This document shows, in pieces, positions 33,048-43,229 of a stretch of 64,000 nucleotides of DNA; the first letter of the stretch is position 1, and every line of letters begins with the position of its first letter. The stretch covers positions 280,696 through 344,695 of the forward strand of contig JAOALB010000045.1 of the NCBI GenBank assembly GCA_025331125.1, written 5' to 3'. The notes below the pieces were generated by a model that ran no database searches, was not told the DNA's origin, and saw nothing but the letters and a program-made list of their open reading frames with translations. Made by a program: the position numbers and the translations under genes. Source of the DNA: Mycogone perniciosa. Lineage: Eukaryota; Ascomycota; Sordariomycetes; Hypocreales; Hypocreaceae.

Positions 33048-33938
33048 ATGCCACACGCTCACGAGACCAAGCCTCTATGGCTCATCCAGCCCCGTCTGGA
33101 TGCTGGTGAATACCGCGACAAGTTCATCGGCAGTGTCGTCAAATACCCAGACTTGCCGACGGAGCGACACATCCCCTACCGGACGAACAAACTGCCCAAG
33201 GATATGGTGGCCGGCCTAGACCCAAAGCCGGTTCAGGTGCACAACGTCAAGTTCTGGACACGACGCATCAAGGACGCCAAAGTATCCGCCTCGCTCAATG
33301 AGCTGCTCGAAGCCTTTGTCGAGCGGGCCAAAGAAGACAGCAGTGAGAAAGTGGCGACGGTGGCACGCATGTGGCACATGGACTCTCCGGGCGAGAAGTT
33401 CAAGGAGCTGCTGAAGAACAAGCAGTACTTTGAGGAGCTGTTTGAGCTGCTGCGGAGTAACCATGATCAAGGGTACTTTATCACAGATATTGTCACCCTG
33501 GTCAATATGCAGGTCAGCGACTCCACGGGGAGGGCGCATGGTGTTGGGGCCTCGGCGCGGGTCCCCATTGATCCTAACTTGGGCATCAATGTCGGCGTGG
33601 GAGGCAAGTTTCAGGTGGTGAAGGAGAACGGGTATTCAGCGTACTATGAGGAGGAGACCATTGTGTTCCTAGGGTACCGACTGGTGAGACTGGAAAAGGT
33701 GGATGGCACCCGGGCGAGGCTTGGACGGATATTCCTTGGGCAAAAACATGGATTCACGGTGAGGGATGGGTTTGACTACTGGCCGGAGTTGGTGGAGAGG
33801 GCGGTTGAGGGCAACGCAGAGCCGTTCTTGGCTGCACAGATGCCAAAGGTGGAGGAAGCAAGGGAGCTTGGGGAGGAGGAGGATGAATTTGAGGAGATTA
33901 TGGAGGAGCTGGGGTTCGATATCGAGGTTGTTGGATAA
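33048..33938 (+). CDS. Hypothetical protein, candidate fungal gasdermin-like pore former
   Basis: Single exon, 296 residues. Residues about 65-140 look alpha-helical (LNELLEAFVERAKE, FEELFELLRSNHDQ). From about 141 the pattern changes to alternating hydrophobic residues: YFITDIVTLVNMQV, a Gly/Pro turn region (GVGASARVPIDPNLGINVGVGG), then EETIVFLGYRLVRLEK. A long amphipathic beta hairpin after a helical segment, starting with a Tyr-x-(Ile/Val)-Thr motif, is what the pore-forming N-terminal domains of gasdermins show, and the length matches fungal members such as RCD-1 and HET-Q1 (about 250-300). The acidic C-terminal tail (about 258-296) could be an inhibitory tail. The gene lies 519 bp upstream of, and on the same strand as, an NLR gene; fungal gasdermin-like genes are often beside protease or NLR-type genes. 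The resemblance is judged by eye without alignment, so the protein itself is secure but the function is tentative. Confidence 0.8.
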   Translation: MPHAHETKPLWLIQPRLDAGEYRDKFIGSVVKYPDLPTERHIPYRTNKLPKDMVAGLDPKPVQVHNVKFWTRRIKDAKVSASLNELLEAFVERAKEDSSEKVATVARMWHMDSPGEKFKELLKNKQYFEELFELLRSNHDQGYFITDIVTLVNMQVSDSTGRAHGVGASARVPIDPNLGINVGVGGKFQVVKENGYSAYYEEETIVFLGYRLVRLEKVDGTRARLGRIFLGQKHGFTVRDGFDYWPELVERAVEGNAEPFLAAQMPKVEEARELGEEEDEFEEIMEELGFDIEVVG

Positions 33939-34457
33939 GTTTTATGAATGAATGGGTTGGGTTTTAAGCGGGACGGAAACGGTATGAGACACTGGCCAAG
34001 TATATAATATTGGGATTATAGAAAGCAAAGTGGACTCTAAATCTACGGAAGCATGCATGATCATGAATAGAGTGTGGATGCGAATCACAAGAGGAAGCAC
34101 TGTTCATTATCAACAGTTAGATGCCACCATCATACCACGATACGTCAGATCTCAGCGCTTGTGGTGAAACAATGACAAACTGCAAATAACACCACGTGTC
34201 TCGTCATAAATAATACGCTCAGCAGTCGATTTGAATATTCATTCATTCTCAGGTTTTAACATATATGTTCACGCACAGCCACTCACATCGAACACCGTTT
34301 TATCAGCCACACATATATATATCAAGCTTCAGCCGCGAATCCCTCTCATTCATCATCTCACAGCCTTCATATATTTACTCTCTCGGAATCGAGCTTCGGT
34401 GATGTTTGGGCTTGCATCGTAAGAAGAGGAATATTTATCGCGATTATTTGACTTTGG
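33939..34457. other. Spacer between the 296-residue gene and the NLR gene
   Basis: About 520 bp holding the 3' end of one gene and the promoter of the next. A CT-rich stretch (about 34320-34385) precedes the NLR start, as often seen near fungal transcription starts. No motif repeats noted. Confidence 0.5.
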
Positions 34458-37400
34458 ATGGCGGATTCACTGGAGCCGTTCAGGGGCTTGCTGCACCGCG
34501 TGAGAGGCGCTGTCTCGCGGCAGAAGACAAATGAGAGCATCGGCCTTCGCACCGTTAGAGACCCTGATAATGCAGAGATGGAGTAAGCAAACTCGAGGCA
34601 CATAATCCTCTTTCTGCTCACGCGAGGAACAGCATCGTGGCCGTTCATGCTCTTGGTGGTCAGGGTTTCAGCTCATGGACCACCTCGGACCCTAGCAAAG
34701 GGGGCAAAGCAAAGTCATGGCTAGAAGAACTCCTGGCCAAAGATGTCCCCAATGCGCGCATCATGACATATGCGTACATATCAGACGGGGTCAACTACCG
34801 CTATCTTGTGCGCAACGTACTGTATGGCCGGGCCATGGACTTGGTGAAGGAGCTGGGAAGCCGGCGCAGCCACGACGGCACAAGCAGGCGGCCGCTGTTT
34901 TTCATTGCGCACAGTCTGGGCGGATGGATCGTCAAGCGAGCGCTTATAATCTCGAGCGAGGCGATGAATTCTGAGCTCAAGGATATCGAACTGTCGACGT
35001 GTGGAGTGGCCTTCTTTGGGACACTGTCGCCTGGCCGGCCGTCTTCGCCGTCGCCGCTTGCGCGTGTCATTCGCAGGACGACGTCTGGTTTCAATGAAGA
35101 TGCGCAGAGTATGCGGTCGGCATTCTCTATGCAACCGCAGGCTAGCGACATAGAGTGGTTGGAGAATCAGATGGAGGCCTTCAAGGCTATTACGGGGAAC
35201 TTGCCGCGGCTTTCGTTTTATGAGACTAAGGAGTCTGTTGATGGGTTTGTCGTGGAGAAGAGGCACTCCATGTCCGGGTCAGATGGCTCGCAGATTGGGT
35301 TGTTTGCGACTCATTCTGGGCTGATCAAGTTTCAGGGTCGTGACGCGAATTACAAGGCTTTCATCAGCAAATTTCAAGAGATGATTGATACATCGAAAAC
35401 ACCAGGTCTGCTGGAAGCTAAGCGACAGGTCTTCGATCTTGCTGCCAGTGAGTTAACCATCATTATGATTCAGCACATAATGTTTGTTCGGAATTGACTG
35501 TGACTTAGTCAACCATCTTGAGTCTCTAAAGGAAGGATTCAACAACCCATACAGGCTCCCCAGTGAGCCTGGTGTAATTGTCCATCGTCAGGACTTGCTT
35601 GGCCAACTCGAGGCGAGTTTCAAGCCACCACCCGACCCACAGCCCCTACATCTGAGCATTGCCAGCGTCTGGGGCGATTCCGGGACCGGAAAGACGACGC
35701 TGGCAAAGGACTATGCTGAAATCAACAAGCAAGATATCTCGTTTATCTTCTGGATCTGGGCTGAGAGCTGGGAGACTATTGTGACAAGCTACCTCGAGTT
35801 CGCCAACAACATGGTCGTACATTACTCCAAGAATACTCCTCGGAGTCAAGTTGAGAACGATCTCGGGCTCACCGGGGTGGAAGACATGCTAAAAGTGAAG
35901 AGCATTCAGCAATTGGATTCGTTGAGAGTCAAATCGGTTGTTCGGGCTGTTAAAGACTGGCTCCTACGACCCGAGAACGATAAGTGGCTGCTCATATTCG
36001 ACAACGTTGAGCCGTCCTTTGACATCTTCGAATTTATCCCTCTTACCCTCACCGGGAAGATTATTTTGACATCTAGGGATAGCAGTTGTTGCGCTTGGGG
36101 GACGAAGTTACGTGTCGGCGAGATGAATGAGGAACAGGCCGTGGAACTACTTGGCACCGTCGTAGGCGATGGTGCTTTAGACGATAATATACAAGGTATG
36201 AAGACAATTATTCGGACTTGTGCTTCATTTGGATCTAACGACAACATAGGTGAGGCAGCAACTCGATTGGTACGACAGCTCAAACACCACCCCCAAAGCA
36301 TATCCCTAGCAGCCTCAACGATTCGGAAGAAAAGCCTCACGATCTTCGAGTACCAGGACAAGCTTGAGTCCAATCTGCCGTTGAGATTATTAGGTTCAAC
36401 ACTCGATCAATCGTCTGTCACGAGGACGCTGCTGTGCATTAGTGCGATGCTGGCCAGTGCCGCCATTCCCGTTGCCTTGTTTAACCCAACCAAGGAGCTC
36501 AAGCAAGCACCGACGCGGTTCATGGATGCGTTTGGGGGGATTAAAGGTGTGTATCTGTGAACACTTGTAGAGAAAGGTATACTAATCGTCATACAGCGTT
36601 TCAAGATACAGGCCATCTTGATGATGTTTTGCAGTACCTTTTCGACCAGAGCTTCATACAAACACCTTCCAACGAGTCTCCACCACCATCATCAGCAGCA
36701 CCATCTCCGTCCTCATCACAAGCTACGTCTACGTCACTTTTCGAGTCATTCATACTAGATGCCGGGGCGCGTGACTACGTGCGTGGGACGCTTACAGAAA
36801 AAGAACAAGCAGAAAATGCTTGGCTGGCGTGTAATGTCTGTGTGGATGGGATTCGGGAGAAAGAAACCTCATCATCAACTCTGCCTGAGATCCACGACTT
36901 TGGAAGAATCATGGCCCCCCATGCCAAGACTTGCTACGATGACTGGTCAAGTGTCCTAGAAGACGATGACGACGACGTTGCGTGGCAGGTGTTGGGCAAT
37001 GTGTGCATGACTCAAGGAGCATTGGAGCAGGCCATCGGCTGCTTCGAGCTATCCCTGCGACAGAAGCCAAAGATGGATGCCATCGAGAGGATCCAGACAT
37101 CACTGTCGCTAGCATCTTTACTGCAGCAGGCCGGTCACTACGAGAAGAGCGCCGAGGTTCTAACAAACATTGACATCGCCTCCATCGACAAAGAACTCGG
37201 CTTTCGAGTTGCCTTTGCCAAAGCATCCGCCGCTGCCGCACGAGGAGAACTCAACCGCGCGGAGGATCAATACGAAATGCTCGAGCAGGAACAAGAGGAA
37301 GAACTCGGTCCCACAGACACAACCACAGTCGGCACGGTGCAAAAACTCGCCGCAACGCTCGAGCAGCTCGGCAAGATGGAGGAGGCACAGGCGCTGTACC

Positions 37401-38104
37401 GTCGTGTATACATCTCCTACCGGAATCTGTTTGGCCAGAGCCACCCCATGGCGGTCGAGGCCCTCGACGAACTCGCTCACATCTCCAAAGCCAGCAATGC
37501 CATTGACGAGACCGAGTCGCTATACCAGCAATTCGTCGATATCAAGACACGCACTCTTGGGGCAGAGCATCCCAGCACGGCGCATGCGATCCAGAAACTC
37601 GCCGTCATTGACGACATTCGATGTCGCTACGCCGACGCCAAGATCAAGTACCAAAAGGCCCTCGACATCATGGCCGCTTCACTAGGCAAAGCCCATCCTC
37701 TTTACACCACCACGATGGAGAATCTAGCCCTCAGCTCCCGCTGGCACGGCCGCGCCCTCACAGCCGATTCCTCATCACTGTTCTCATCTGAGCAGAATCA
37801 CTCTCCTCCGGCTCGCACCACCCGTCGCTCCACTCACACTCACACCAACCAGGATAAAGAAGTCGCGGTGCTGCGCGATGCGAGTCGTCGTCGTGCCTTT
37901 GCAGAGGCAGAAAAGCTGTACCTCGATGTCGTAGCGATTAAAAAGGCAGCGCGGGCGTTGTACTCCGAGGAGCAGGTTGTTGCTACAGGGTCGAAGTTGA
38001 GGGAGATGTATGAGAATGAGACGTTTTTCGAGGGCTGTAGGGATGAGAAGGTTACCGCTCTGATGGGACTGTTGAGGGAGGTTAGGAGGAGAGGAACGGT
38101 GTAA
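34458..38104 (+). CDS. NLR-like protein: SesB-type alpha/beta hydrolase + NB-ARC + TPR
   Basis: Five exons give 1143 residues: 34458-34582, 34633-35447, 35509-36195, 36250-36546 and 36597-38104; every junction has GT-AG ends and the frame closes. Residues about 42-300 are a lipase-like alpha/beta hydrolase (IVAVHALGG; nucleophile elbow HSLGG with Ser136), the SesB effector type of fungal NLRs. NB-ARC follows with P-loop GDSGTGKT (369-376), Walker B WLLIFDN and the sensor ILTSRDS. After a Ser/Pro linker the C-terminal half holds several TPR pairs of the kinesin-light-chain kind (LGAEHPSTAHAI, LGKAHPLYTTTM), which usually sense ligands. Fungal NLRs of this type are thought to act in non-self recognition or regulated cell death. 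The intron at 36196-36249 is 54 nt and stop-free, so retained forms would stay in frame. No break or missing motif is seen. Confidence 0.9.
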
Positions 38105-38708
38105 AGGGTTTTTTTGCTCGAGTGTTTCATGTTTTTGCTTTATGGGGTCATTGTTGAGCATGGCGTTGGTGGACATGACTAAGGGATTGTGAGCCCGATG
38201 CAATGGTAATTTTGCCAAGGGCATGATGAGTTTGTCTTTTGTAACATTGCATCACGACTTTATGAGACCAAGGGAAATACTACGAGCACATTGCGACAAA
38301 GGTAGTACCACCCATGCAAGAAAAGGGGGTAAGATTCCCTTAGATTATATACCGAATTGCCTACTCCGTAGACAATTATGCATCCAGAATCCTACATTGA
38401 TGTTTTCCCAGTGTTCCTTGAACCCATCCCCCTTTTATATATACATCATAGAGTCGCTAGCAGGTGTGTTGGGGGGTAAACGAGGGGTAGGGGCTAGTAG
38501 ACTTCGTGCGGAGATGAGATGAGATGGTAATTGAAACACTCACACCATCCTATATATACCCAACTGGCAAGCAAGTAGGTTGTGCCCCAAGACAAAAGTC
38601 CAGGTGTGGAGGGAAGGGACAACAATAGTTTGCCTTCTAGATAACTCCGTGATAATGCCTGCAGCAGATAGTAGACCGATAACTTCAGGATCGTGGTGTC
38701 GCCAGAAC
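38105..38708. other. Convergent intergenic region
   Basis: Shared 3' region of the NLR (plus) and the phosphatase gene (minus). A TACTCCGTA motif lies at 38362. No gene seen. Confidence 0.65.
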
Positions 38709-40644
38709 CTATTTCTGTCCTTCAGGGGGCGGCGGAGCTAGGTAAGCCTTGCCCCCATCAACGAGAATCTGCTGATCGATTCGCGCCGCAGTATCCCCAT
38801 GCTCAAGTCTCTTCCATGTTGTAATGCGCGCCTCTTCGGTGTCAATCTCGAACACTCGTATGCGGCGGGTGTATCCGCCATAGCCGGCATAGCCGCCAAA
38901 GCCCACGCCGCCTGCGTAGCACATCCACATGGCGGGAACCTTCTTGACCTCTTCTTTCTTCTTTTCAGGTTCGAGAGGTAGTTTCTTATCCCAGCCGGGA
39001 AGGAATGATTTCTTCACGTCTCCGTGTGATGAGAGAGAGCAATAATCGTTAACATGGTCACTGCAGATAATGGTTAGCAGGTGATTTTCGGTGGTGGCAG
39101 AGATGATTTTTGCTTACTGTCCAGCACTGACCATGACGATACCCTCTTCAACGAGGGCATCATGGAATCCAGAGTTATAAACTGGGGCAGTGACTCCTTC
39201 TCGCCATTCCCCCACACGAGGGAGATCCCAGTCTGCGTATTCGGTCAAAGGGATGTGAATGAAGGAAATATCCATGTGTCGATGGGTGTATCCCTGATGA
39301 TTCTTCTTGAGACTAGCAGCAGTTTTTTTGAACCATTCAATCTGACTGGGCTTGAGCCAATCATAGCCAGGATAGTGCCGTTCATCAGGTGAGTATGAAT
39401 GGGTGTCCAGGAGATAAATAGTCACGGCAGAGTGATCTGAGTGGCCCCGTGCCAGGACCTCGATGTAGTAGTTTCCTACGCCGTCGACGTCCACGGGTCC
39501 AGCTTTGGATAAGGAATAAGGGAGGGTCTCCATGATGGCCATCTGGGCCTCGCGGGACATGGTTTTTTCATCATCGTGATTGCCAAAGATGGCGGCATAA
39601 GGTATCTTGCGCTCAATGAGAAGAGAAGCGTACTTGTAAATAGCCTAGGAACGAATCGTTAGGGCGTTTGTTAGAAATTGGAGGGTAAAATAGGGGCTAA
39701 CGAACCGAAGGGGCGTCCGGGGCAGTGTCACCGTTGACCTGATCGCCACTCAGGATAACCAAGTCTGGCTTCTCCTCATCAAGCATCTTGGTCAGGAAGT
39801 CAAGTGTCCGGGGGTCAGCCTCACACTTCCCCCCCTTGTAGGTGTCTGGGACGGCCTCCCGACAGTCACCAACCCCCGTGCTGAGATGCAAGTCTCCGAC
39901 CTGCATAATCTTGAACCGTCCAGTATCGGGGATTCTGGGTTTGGGCTTCTTAGGCTCTCGCGGCACTCCTCTCCGTATGGTAACATGTGCGCTGAGCAAG
40001 TGCCCACCAGTACCAAGGTGCAAAGGTCTGCCAACAATGCCCCATCCGTCGCGCGCCTCCGTTGCATCATCGCCGAATATTACGTCCACATCAGTTACAG
40101 CCAAGTCTGAGTCGCTCGATTTCCTGTTCTTGGAGCGCTTAAGCCATAGCCCAGCCGATCGGGGCTCCCAATGCTCCTTTGAACCGGAGGGTTCCTCGGG
40201 AGTCGACGACCCCACGGAAACACCCACGACAATCCTGTCCTCATCCGTGAGATCCTCCTCCCGCTTCCGGCTCAAGTATATGTATGCGCTCGACGTCCAT
40301 GTCCTCCCGAGGTACAGTTCCTTATCGATGCGCTGCCATTTGTTGGAGTCGAGGACGCAGGAGGAGAACGGCTTGAGGCTGTTGCATGTTACGATGGCGA
40401 TGTCTGTGACGACGAGGCCCGGGTGGTGCGAGGGCATGTAGCTATGGATGGCATTGGGGAGGACTCTGTAGTTGCGGTCGAGGAAGAAGATGACGATGAA
40501 GGTGAATACTGCCGCAGCGCAGAGCTGAGTGAGTGTCCGGACCTGTCATCAATGCACACAGCATATGGTTAGCTTGGCCCTTTTCGACATTCAATGGCCC
40601 ATGAGCAAACAGGCACAAGAGCCACTCACGATGCGTCGCGTCAT
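38709..40644 (-). CDS. dcr2: Dcr2-like calcineurin-type metallophosphatase, membrane-anchored
   Basis: Four exons give 576 residues: 40644-40630 (only five codons, MTRRI), 40542-39706, 39644-39118 and 39060-38709. A hydrophobic anchor (FTFIVIFFL) follows at about residues 17-26. Metallophosphoesterase motifs appear in order: MQVGDLHLS (GDLH, about 213), LSGDQVNGD (GDQ), FGNHDDE (GNHD/E) and SAGHDHVNDYC (GHDH), each carrying metal ligands, so activity is expected. Yeast Dcr2 is 578 residues with the same N-terminal anchor and takes part in Sic1 dephosphorylation and in turning off the unfolded-protein-response kinase Ire1. Length and motif order agree. The second donor is GTTCGT, weaker than the others. 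The C terminus carries a Gly/Tyr-rich stretch (GGVGFGGYAGYGGY). Confidence 0.88.
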
Positions 40645-41568
40645 CTTGAAGAGCGTCCGGGGGGGTCCAAGCCAGTCGGCAAGTCGTAGTTTCGAGTATC
40701 AGTGCAGCGCCGTCCAGAGGAGTCTCCTCAGAGTCGCGTGATTCGCATCTTCTTGGCGCCGCCTGCTATATCATGGTGTGGCGATGGGGAGGTACCAGGT
40801 CGATCGATGACGGCGTTTAGAGATTCGACTATGGCCACGCAAACAAACATGCAGCTGCCACGAGTAGAGACGGTCTCGTGTTCGGTACTCGAACTCTGGG
40901 GGATTGCGAGTCTGTAGCGGATTTTCTGTAGTCGAGCAATGCTACTAATAGCAGCTCAATGGATCCTGGATCTCATTCAAGGGGCACGAAGGACCGTTGT
41001 GGCGATGCACGTATCGGTGATAGCTGTCATCTGTATTTCCCCGTAGTTAGTTAGTAGGTACAAGATCTTGCACTAATAGATACCTACGAGTAGTAACATA
41101 TTAACCTACCTACCTTGGAAGCAAGTTGCCACAGCTTTATAGTTATAAAATGTTTTTATTAGATTGAATATTATTTCATTATTTCACAGAAAGACGTTTC
41201 TTTTTTTTTTTACTTACCTAAATGCTTACAGAACATAGTACTACGGAGTATGCCAGACGCTGCTGGTAGTACAAACCGTGTCAAAATGCAGGGGTGGTCG
41301 GCGAAGGTACCTTGCTCGTGGTAGTAGAGTACATACGGAGTACGGAGTACTCTCAATATGGATGACGAGAACACGGATATAATTTTAAACCCAACTCCGG
41401 ACTCCATTCGGGGTAGCTACAGGCTCCAATAACCCCCGGGACTAACTGTTTTTCTCTTGAAAAATAGGGGTCTCTCGTCTTGATAGGTATGCAGACCTAC
41501 TCGAGCACGAGTAGTAGAAGTAGTAGTATTGAGAAGGACCCAAAAAAGAATGAAAAGGAAAAAAAGAA
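40645..41568. other. Intergenic region
   Basis: Promoter side of the phosphatase gene. Three TACGGAGTA motifs (41242, 41334, 41341) and a TAG run (about 41511-41529) precede the first tRNA-Trp gene. No protein gene seen. Confidence 0.6.
41559..41565 (-). terminator. Pol III terminator of tRNA-Trp copy 1
   Basis: Seven T residues on the minus strand just after the tRNA 3' end. Confidence 0.75.
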
Positions 41569-41703
41569 TGAGGGACAGGTGATTCGAACACCTAACCTTC
41601 AGGAATTCCCAATCTGGAATCTGACTGTATAATTATTAGCTCTATGACACTTAGTCGGAAATATTGTGCAAGACATACCGCGCTACCGTTGCGCCAGCCC
41701 CCC
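41569..41703 (-). tRNA. tRNA-Trp (CCA), copy 1, with an extra mRNA-type intron
   Basis: Reading the minus strand, the acceptor (GGGGGGC with GTCCCTC, two G-U pairs), D arm (GCGC, loop AACGGTA, GCGC) and T arm (AGGTG, loop TTCGAAT, CACCT) fold well. A box TGGCGCAACGG and B box GTTCGAATC are intact. The anticodon stem 5' strand (TCAGA) and CCA are present only after 54 nt (41678-41625) that separate G26 from position 27; these begin GTATGT, hold GCTAAT and end CAG. A second insert of about 9 nt after position 37 is the standard tRNA intron. Removing both leaves 72 nt, the eukaryotic tRNA-Trp length, with one A-C mismatch at 31-39. The sequence is identical to copy 2. Confidence 0.75.
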
Positions 41704-42860
41704 AACTTGATGCGAGTTGGCAAAACTCTCCGTAGCTGTCACTATAGAGATTGCATTGCAAATCTGTAACTGCTACGGAAATATTCTATGTTGAGCACGT
41801 TAATCTCTTCCTGTTGAGCGGAACGCCCATGTTATTTTCTCGACTCCAATACATTCCTGATGGTTGGATATTCCACTTGCCTGCTAACCATGGGAGAGGG
41901 GTAGCGTAGGAGAAGTGATATCGATGAACAAAATATCTCGATCATGAAGGTCGGGAGCAATGCAAACCAATGTCCCATTTATGACGACGCAAGACTTTAG
42001 GTTGGTTTCGATATGATCCAGTTACTGATATACAAGAGGAGTTTATGTTTGAACTGAAGGGGGAAAAGTATGAGTGCAGTTGCCGATATCTGCTGTGCAA
42101 CGTGAATTCAGGCCAGAATGTTCCCTCCACTATGGCCGCACAAATCTCAATTCCTCATCCAAATCACATCAGGGTGAGCCATGAAGGACGACACCCAACT
42201 CCAAAGGATGCCTACAGAAGACAAGTAAGGACTTGCTTGAAAGCTATAAATCCCTGGCCGGCGTGGACGGAGTGAGTGTTCCCGCTAACACGAATATCAC
42301 TTCCCGGTGCGACATTGAGAATATGCAACTGACGATACATATTCGAGGTTAGTGCCATCCATTACGATCCACCATGATCTCGATACAGCTGTCTCAAGGA
42401 TCAAAGTGTGTTCTTTCGTCACTCATTGCCAACGAACTCGATGTATGATACGCTACAACGTTGCAACGCACTTATTTCCGACGAGTTCAACACACTTAGG
42501 GAGACCAGCTGGTCAATATTCCACCTCAACTTCGATCTTATCACAGGGAAGGTTGACTCCAAAAGAACCATTGTGAAGTCGAGGGTAGCCTGACAGGATT
42601 TGATCAAGACGCCGCTATGTCTATCAAAAGCGGTTCTCAAGATGTTGCCAGTTTTTGAAAATTCAACTTAATCATCCATACATGGTGTATTTCCTTTGAA
42701 AGCCTAGTCACCGAAGATACTCAAATGAACCTTGGCATGAAGGACTTCTAGGTGACGGGTTACGATGATAATGGAATGGAGGATTTGTTGAACGCACTAC
42801 CTTCGGCGCTCCAGGTACGAAGTAAAGGTCGAAAAGTCTAGGGATCGACAAGAACAAGAA
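41704..42860. other. Intergenic region between tRNA-Trp copies 1 and 2
   Basis: The two identical tRNA genes point away from each other across about 1.16 kb. No protein gene or recognisable element lies between. Confidence 0.55.
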
Positions 42861-42995
42861 GGGGGGCTGGCGCAACGGTAGCGCGGTATGTCTTGCACAA
42901 TATTTCCGACTAAGTGTCATAGAGCTAATAATTATACAGTCAGATTCCAGATTGGGAATTCCTGAAGGTTAGGTGTTCGAATCACCTGTCCCTCA
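42861..42995 (+). tRNA. tRNA-Trp (CCA), copy 2, with an extra mRNA-type intron
   Basis: Same 135-nt sequence as copy 1. Acceptor 42861-42867, D arm 42870-42884, G26 at 42885, extra intron 42886-42939 (GTATGT start, GCTAAT branch-like box at 42924-42929, CAG end; 11 nt from branch A to the end), anticodon stem from 42940, TTCCAG loop at 42945-42950, small intron about 42951-42959, T arm 42971-42987. The upstream flank differs from copies 1 and 3, so identity stops at the gene edge. A T7 stop follows. Confidence 0.75.
42886..42939 (+). other. 54-nt spliceosomal-looking intron inside tRNA-Trp copy 2
   Basis: Donor GTATGT, branch-like GCTAAT and acceptor CAG match the protein-gene introns of this window, for instance the NLR introns. 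The cut lies exactly where human tRNA-Trp has G26 joined to its anticodon stem. No bulge-helix-bulge pairing for the tRNA endonuclease is evident at these ends. Confidence 0.6.
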
Positions 42996-42996
42996 T

Positions 42997-43003
42997 CTTT
43001 TTT
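42997..43003 (+). terminator. Pol III terminator of tRNA-Trp copy 2
   Basis: Run of seven T residues shortly after the discriminator base. Confidence 0.75.
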
Positions 43004-43083
43004 TGTCTTTTTCTCAATCTGGATTTGCAAATGCAGCCTTTAAAAGGACCATTTCGTTCGAACTTGGCAACTAGCATCATGTT

Positions 43084-43218
43084 GGGGGGCTGGCGCAACG
43101 GTAGCGCGGTATGTTCACTCCAATATCATCACAGCGAGAACTCGCAGCTAATATCTCAGTAGTCAGATTCCAGTTTGGGAATTCCTGAAGGTTAGGTGTT
43201 CAAATCACCTGTCCCTCA
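43084..43218 (+). tRNA. tRNA-Trp (CCA), copy 3, with a different mRNA-type intron of the same length
   Basis: Exon parts match copies 1 and 2 except for T-loop TTCAAAT. The extra intron (43109-43162) is again 54 nt, begins GTATGT, has GCTAAT at 43147-43152 with 11 nt from the branch A to the end, and ends TAG, but its inner sequence differs strongly. The small anticodon-loop intron (about 43074+100 to 43182, TTTGGGAAT) differs by one base. The 20 bp before the gene resemble the flank of copy 1, suggesting duplication. T6 terminator at 43224-43229. Confidence 0.75.
43109..43162 (+). other. 54-nt spliceosomal-looking intron inside tRNA-Trp copy 3
   Basis: Only the splice-signal boxes and a short CAATAT patch are shared with the intron of copies 1 and 2. 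Conservation of signals with loss of the rest is the pattern left by selection for splicing. Confidence 0.6.
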
Positions 43219-43223
43219 TTATC

Positions 43224-43229
43224 TTTTTT
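43224..43229 (+). terminator. Pol III terminator of tRNA-Trp copy 3
   Basis: Six T residues following the tRNA 3' end. Confidence 0.7.

Noticed and set aside
41569..43218. Alternative that the tRNA-Trp copies are dead pseudogenes
   Set aside because: Internal promoter boxes, stems, anticodon and terminators are intact in all three, and the inserts keep the same length and splice boxes; one A-C stem mismatch remains as a caution.
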